A stretch of 10,693 bases of DNA from NCBI GenBank assembly GCA_017527625.1, contig JAFXPV010000059.1:1-10693 (forward strand), written 5' to 3'. This DNA comes from Bacteroidales bacterium (GTDB taxonomy: Bacteria; Bacteroidota; Bacteroidia; Bacteroidales; UBA932). The notes beneath the pieces were generated by a model, which saw nothing but the letters and a program-made list of their open reading frames with translations, ran no database searches and was not told the DNA's origin. Shown here one piece after another: positions 5,327 through 10,693 of the stretch; positions within the stretch are counted from its first letter, which is position 1, and each line of letters starts with the position of its first letter. A program made the position numbers and the translations under genes.

Positions 5327-5410
5327 GGAGAGTGAGGGATTCGAACCCCCGAACCCTTTCGGATCAACAGTTTTCAAGACTGCCGCCATCAACCACTCGG
5401 CCAACTCTCC
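5326..5410 (-). tRNA. tRNA-Ser (anticodon UGA)
   Basis: An 85-base class II tRNA on the minus strand. The acceptor stem GGAGAGT (5410-5404) pairs with ACTCTCC (5333-5327), with discriminator G at 5326 as expected for serine. The anticodon loop CTTGAAA (5378-5372) sits on stem GCAGT/ACTGT and gives anticodon TGA (5376-5374), reading UCA and related serine codons. A long variable arm (GATCCGAAAGGGTTC region) and T-arm GGGTTCGAATCCC are clear. CCA is not encoded (GCAAAG follows). It has its own promoter in the gap before it and a hairpin terminator after it. Confidence 0.96.
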
Positions 5411-5426
5411 TTCCCATAAGGGACTG

Positions 5427-5457
5427 CAAAGATAGATATTTTTAGAATTAGTGCAAA
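5427..5457 (-). promoter_or_regulatory. predicted promoter of tRNA-Ser
   Basis: On the minus strand a -33 TTTG (5457-5454) is followed after 19 bases by TATCTTTG (5434-5427), the best -33/-7 pair in the window. Transcription would start near 5423, about 12 bases before the tRNA. The -33 part overlaps a 12-base A/T palindrome (AAAAATATTTTT, 5455-5466) that touches the GH31 stop codon. Confidence 0.7.
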
Positions 5458-5466
5458 AATATTTTT

Positions 5467-8337
5467 CTAGTCCTCAAAATGAACGGTAACTGCCGAGCCA
5501 TCGTACTGCACCGGAGTGCCGGGAGCATCGGGGTCGTAGGCGAAGGGATGGGTGCGGTCGCAGACCACTACGCGGAACTTGCGCGAGGTGAGCATACCGT
5601 CGAAGCTGCCTGTACGCTCTCCAATGGTCAGGGTACGCGAAGCATCGTCCCACACAAGCGGAATCTTCGCATAAGCCCCTTTCTCATAATTGTAGTTCAC
5701 ATTCTCGTCCTCGTAGAGGGTGAAAGAGCCGTCGCTTCCGGCATACACCACAAGCAGGATGTCGTCCGCAGGCTTCTCGTCGGACCACTGCATCGCAGGA
5801 CCTACAGGCACGATGGAACCCTCACGGACATACAGCGGCATACGCGAATAGGGCGCCGGCATCGTGAAGCGCTTGCCTCCTACCATACTGGCTCCGGTAT
5901 AGAAGTCATACCACAACCCCATCGGGAAATATACGCTGCGGCTGCGGGCTTTGTACTCGTACACGGGACAGGGCATAAAGGCGGGGCCGAACATCCACTG
6001 GTCGGAAAGGTCCCGCACCTCGGGGTCGCCGGGAAAATCCATCGGCAGACCGCGCATAATCGTGTAGTCATCGAAATGCACTGCAGCGGCCAGCGAGTAG
6101 ATGTAAGGCATCAGTCGGTAGCGCAGCTGCATATACCAAAGTATGGAGTCATAAGTCTGCGAACCCTCGGGCGCGATGTTCCACAGCTCGCGCGCAGGCC
6201 ACTGCCCGTGGGTGCGGAACAGCGGAACGAAGGCGCCGAACTGGTGCCAGCGGGTCTGAAGTTCACGCCACTCGTCGAGAGCCTCACTCGGGCGTCCGTC
6301 ACGAAGGTAAGCCCGCATCGCGGCGCTGAAGCGGTCGGTGACCGAGAAGCCGCCGATATCCATTCCCCACATCGGAAGGCCGGACATCGAGTAATTCAGT
6401 CCGGCAGCCATCTGCATCCGCATATCTTCCCAGGTAGTGCCGATGTCCCCGCTCCACGAAGCGGTGGAATAGCGCTGCAGCCCTGCGAAGCCGTTGCGGG
6501 TGAGCAGGAACACGCGGGTGTCGGGGTTTACGCTGCGCTGCCCTGTATAAATAGCATCCGCATTCACGAGCGAGTAGGCATTGAGATACTCCGTGGACGG
6601 GCCCAGCGCCGTGGGTGTCAGCAGCCACTTGAGATAGTCCATCGGCAGGCAGTCCCGCAGGTTCGGCTCCGAAGCGTCCATCCACCAGGCGTCAATCTTA
6701 CGGCCGAAACGGCTGTAGAGGGTCTCGTCCATCTGGCGCCAGAACATCTTGCGGCCGCCCTCGGCGTAAGCGTCATAGAACGTCTGCTTGTGTCCCAGCC
6801 AGTCCACCAGCGCCGTGTCTTCAGCGTGGGTGTAGGCATAGCCCGCGGCCTTGAGCTCCTTGTAGTGCTCGGTATTGGTGTAGAACTTGGGCCATACGCT
6901 GATCATAAACCGCCCGTGCATCGCGTGCACATCGTCCATCATCTTCTCAGGATCGGGATAGCGCGAAGCCTCGAACTCGTGGCTGCCCCACTGGTCCGGA
7001 GCCCAGTACTGCCAGTCCTGCACTATGTTGTCGACGGGGATACCGCGGCGCCTCATCCCGGCGAGTGTGCCGACCAGCTCATCCTGAGTGGTATAGCGCT
7101 CGCGGCTCTGCCAGAAGCCGAAGGACCATCTGGGGTAGAGCGATGCCTTGCCGGTCAGGGTGCGGTAGCCGCTTATAACTTCGTCAAAGTCCTCTCCCGC
7201 CATAAAGTAGAAGTCGGCCTGCGGCTCGAATTCCGACCAGAAGCTCAGCTGCGACTGTTCGGCCTCAGAGCGAGGCTCGGCCACCCTCACGCCTAGATAC
7301 GACACATCTCCGTCCGGCTCCCAGTTGACCTTGAAGGACTTCCGCTCGCCAGCCTCGAAGTGGACGCAGTAGCGGCAGCTGTTGGGATTCCAGGCGGCAC
7401 GCCAGCGGCGGGGCATCACCTGCTCGCCGCCGATGAACGCAGACTGGAAGCCTGCGTAGTACTGGGTGAAATAGTAATCGCCAGCCACCGGGGCCTCTAT
7501 CTCGCCTTCATAGGTGACGACAGCGCCCTTCAGCCGCAGCTCCGGCAGGTTGGCTATCACCTGCTCGTTTTCGAAAAACAGGGATTCTTCGCGCCGCTCC
7601 AGAGTCTGGCCGTCGGCAGTCCGGTATATCCCGCTGAGGGCACCTTCGCGGCCGTGTGCATCATAGAGACGGAACACTTCGCCGAGCTGCCGGTAAGGGG
7701 CTGGATTGCCCCAGCGGCTCAGCGAATAGGCGTCGAAGAGCAAGCCGTAGCCGCGGGACGACACGACGAAGGGTATGCTTATCTTGGTATTGTACTGGTA
7801 CAGTTCTTCGTTGAGGCCTTTGTGGTCAAACTCTCCCGTCTGCTGCTGCCCAAGGCCGTAGAAAGCCTCGCGCTCGGGCGAATCGAACACCACTCGGGTG
7901 GAATACGCCTGCCGGCCTTCGACCTCCGTGGGGACGAAGCTGATGCTTCCGCCCTCCCCGGACGACAGCAGTTCGCGGCCTGCAGCGTCGCGGAACGACA
8001 GGGCGCCGGAAGCAACGTCGACGCTGGCAGTGAGCTCAGACGTAGCTACGCTGACCACGCCGTCCGACTCAGAGACAGTGAACGGCACTTCAGACTGCTG
8101 CGGCAGCACCACAAGGCTGCTGCGGTCGTGAAATGTCCGGTCAGGTGTGGCGCTCACCCGGATAATCTTTTCGCCCCGGACCTGCAGCCGGATCTGCGAA
8201 GGCCCGTCTTCGGCCGGAGAGGAAAGACGCACGATTACGCTGTCGCCACGCACACGATAATCATTGCTGCCGCAAGAAAGCGGCAGCAAGAGGGAGGCCA
8301 CGACGGCCGTCAGAAGAAAGAGTCTGAGGAACTTCAT
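5467..8337 (-). CDS. GH31 glycoside hydrolase lipoprotein with PA14 insert, probable alpha-xylosidase
   Basis: A 956-residue exo-acting retaining glycosidase that removes non-reducing alpha-linked sugars, most likely xylose from xyloglucan oligosaccharides. The signal peptide ends in PLSC with probable lipid Cys22, implying outer-membrane or periplasmic anchoring. An N-terminal beta-sandwich (about 28-235) carries GLGQQQTGEFDHKG (161-174). A PA14-like insert follows (about 237-355), then the (beta/alpha)8 catalytic domain (about 390-760). WWMDASEP gives nucleophile Asp554 and SWSGDIGTTWE gives acid/base Asp631. C-terminal beta domains include a DUF5110-like part with LYEDE (874-878). A PA14 insert with this length and order is known in GH31 alpha-xylosidases of xyloglucan degraders; alpha-glucosidase remains possible. 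It is the last gene of the operon, 6 bases after the esterase stop, and no strong terminator follows before the tRNA promoter. Confidence 0.93.
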   Translation of the reverse strand: MKFLRLFLLTAVVASLLLPLSCGSNDYRVRGDSVIVRLSSPAEDGPSQIRLQVRGEKIIRVSATPDRTFHDRSSLVVLPQQSEVPFTVSESDGVVSVATSELTASVDVASGALSFRDAAGRELLSSGEGGSISFVPTEVEGRQAYSTRVVFDSPEREAFYGLGQQQTGEFDHKGLNEELYQYNTKISIPFVVSSRGYGLLFDAYSLSRWGNPAPYRQLGEVFRLYDAHGREGALSGIYRTADGQTLERREESLFFENEQVIANLPELRLKGAVVTYEGEIEAPVAGDYYFTQYYAGFQSAFIGGEQVMPRRWRAAWNPNSCRYCVHFEAGERKSFKVNWEPDGDVSYLGVRVAEPRSEAEQSQLSFWSEFEPQADFYFMAGEDFDEVISGYRTLTGKASLYPRWSFGFWQSRERYTTQDELVGTLAGMRRRGIPVDNIVQDWQYWAPDQWGSHEFEASRYPDPEKMMDDVHAMHGRFMISVWPKFYTNTEHYKELKAAGYAYTHAEDTALVDWLGHKQTFYDAYAEGGRKMFWRQMDETLYSRFGRKIDAWWMDASEPNLRDCLPMDYLKWLLTPTALGPSTEYLNAYSLVNADAIYTGQRSVNPDTRVFLLTRNGFAGLQRYSTASWSGDIGTTWEDMRMQMAAGLNYSMSGLPMWGMDIGGFSVTDRFSAAMRAYLRDGRPSEALDEWRELQTRWHQFGAFVPLFRTHGQWPARELWNIAPEGSQTYDSILWYMQLRYRLMPYIYSLAAAVHFDDYTIMRGLPMDFPGDPEVRDLSDQWMFGPAFMPCPVYEYKARSRSVYFPMGLWYDFYTGASMVGGKRFTMPAPYSRMPLYVREGSIVPVGPAMQWSDEKPADDILLVVYAGSDGSFTLYEDENVNYNYEKGAYAKIPLVWDDASRTLTIGERTGSFDGMLTSRKFRVVVCDRTHPFAYDPDAPGTPVQYDGSAVTVHFED

Positions 8338-8343
8338 CCGCTA

Positions 8344-10693
<2,350 letters not shown>

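Noticed and set aside
5053..5340. Integrated element with tRNA-derived attachment sites
   Set aside because: The tRNA-end copies are inverted, the span is under 300 bases, and no integrase or cargo gene is present.
5045..5404. Minus-strand frame with repeated KGPRGERNG segments
   Set aside because: It overlaps nearly all of the tRNA-Ser gene and the repeats come from the 28-base DNA repeat; there is no coding signature.
5479..7296. Long open frame (605 codons) on the plus strand opposite the GH31 gene
   Set aside because: It is antisense to an unmistakable GH31 coding region and its translation has no recognisable domain; long antisense frames are common opposite GC-rich genes.

Overview
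The window reads as Bacteroidales chromosome, GC-rich for the order; Alistipes-like or the uncultured gut/rumen 'Cryptobacteroides' type would fit, but genus is inference. The clues are promoters of the Bacteroidota kind (TAnnTTTG at -7, often TATCTTTG), mostly no Shine-Dalgarno, many lipoproteins, and an operon of secreted glycan-degrading enzymes.

Left part (1-3105): an ABC transporter ATPase of the NatA/ABC-2 type (cut by the left edge) and thymidine kinase tdk run leftward as one unit. rsmI (16S rRNA 2'-O-methyltransferase) and a membrane-anchored protein with three helix-hairpin-helix modules run rightward. The two units are driven from one short region with two TATCTTTG boxes facing each other.

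Middle part (3106-5466): a 256-base gap with a long imperfect inverted repeat flanked by a 12-base direct repeat; then a two-gene unit, a small YGTP-type lipoprotein overlapping by ATGA an outer-membrane beta-barrel protein; then, convergent, a small OmpA-domain lipoprotein. Next is a non-coding block (4975-5326) packed with repeats and hairpins, ending exactly at a tRNA-Ser(UGA) gene on the minus strand. Read by eye, its last 138 bases can pair into a compact four-way junction closed at the tRNA discriminator base. This is the least explained part of the window.

Right part (5467-10693): a leftward operon for plant cell wall glycan breakdown. It contains the tail of an unidentified gene at the right edge, two tandem paralogous esterases of the CE1 / feruloyl-esterase-like fold with an N-terminal E-set (CBM48-like) domain, one secreted and one a lipoprotein, and a large GH31 lipoprotein with a PA14 insert, most likely an alpha-xylosidase. 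Gaps inside the operon are 6 bases. A joint role is inferred: the esterases strip acyl groups and the GH31 enzyme trims alpha-linked xylose or glucose from xyloglucan- or xylan-type oligosaccharides at the cell surface or in the periplasm. No SusC/SusD pair or regulator is in view, so the rest of the locus probably lies to the right.
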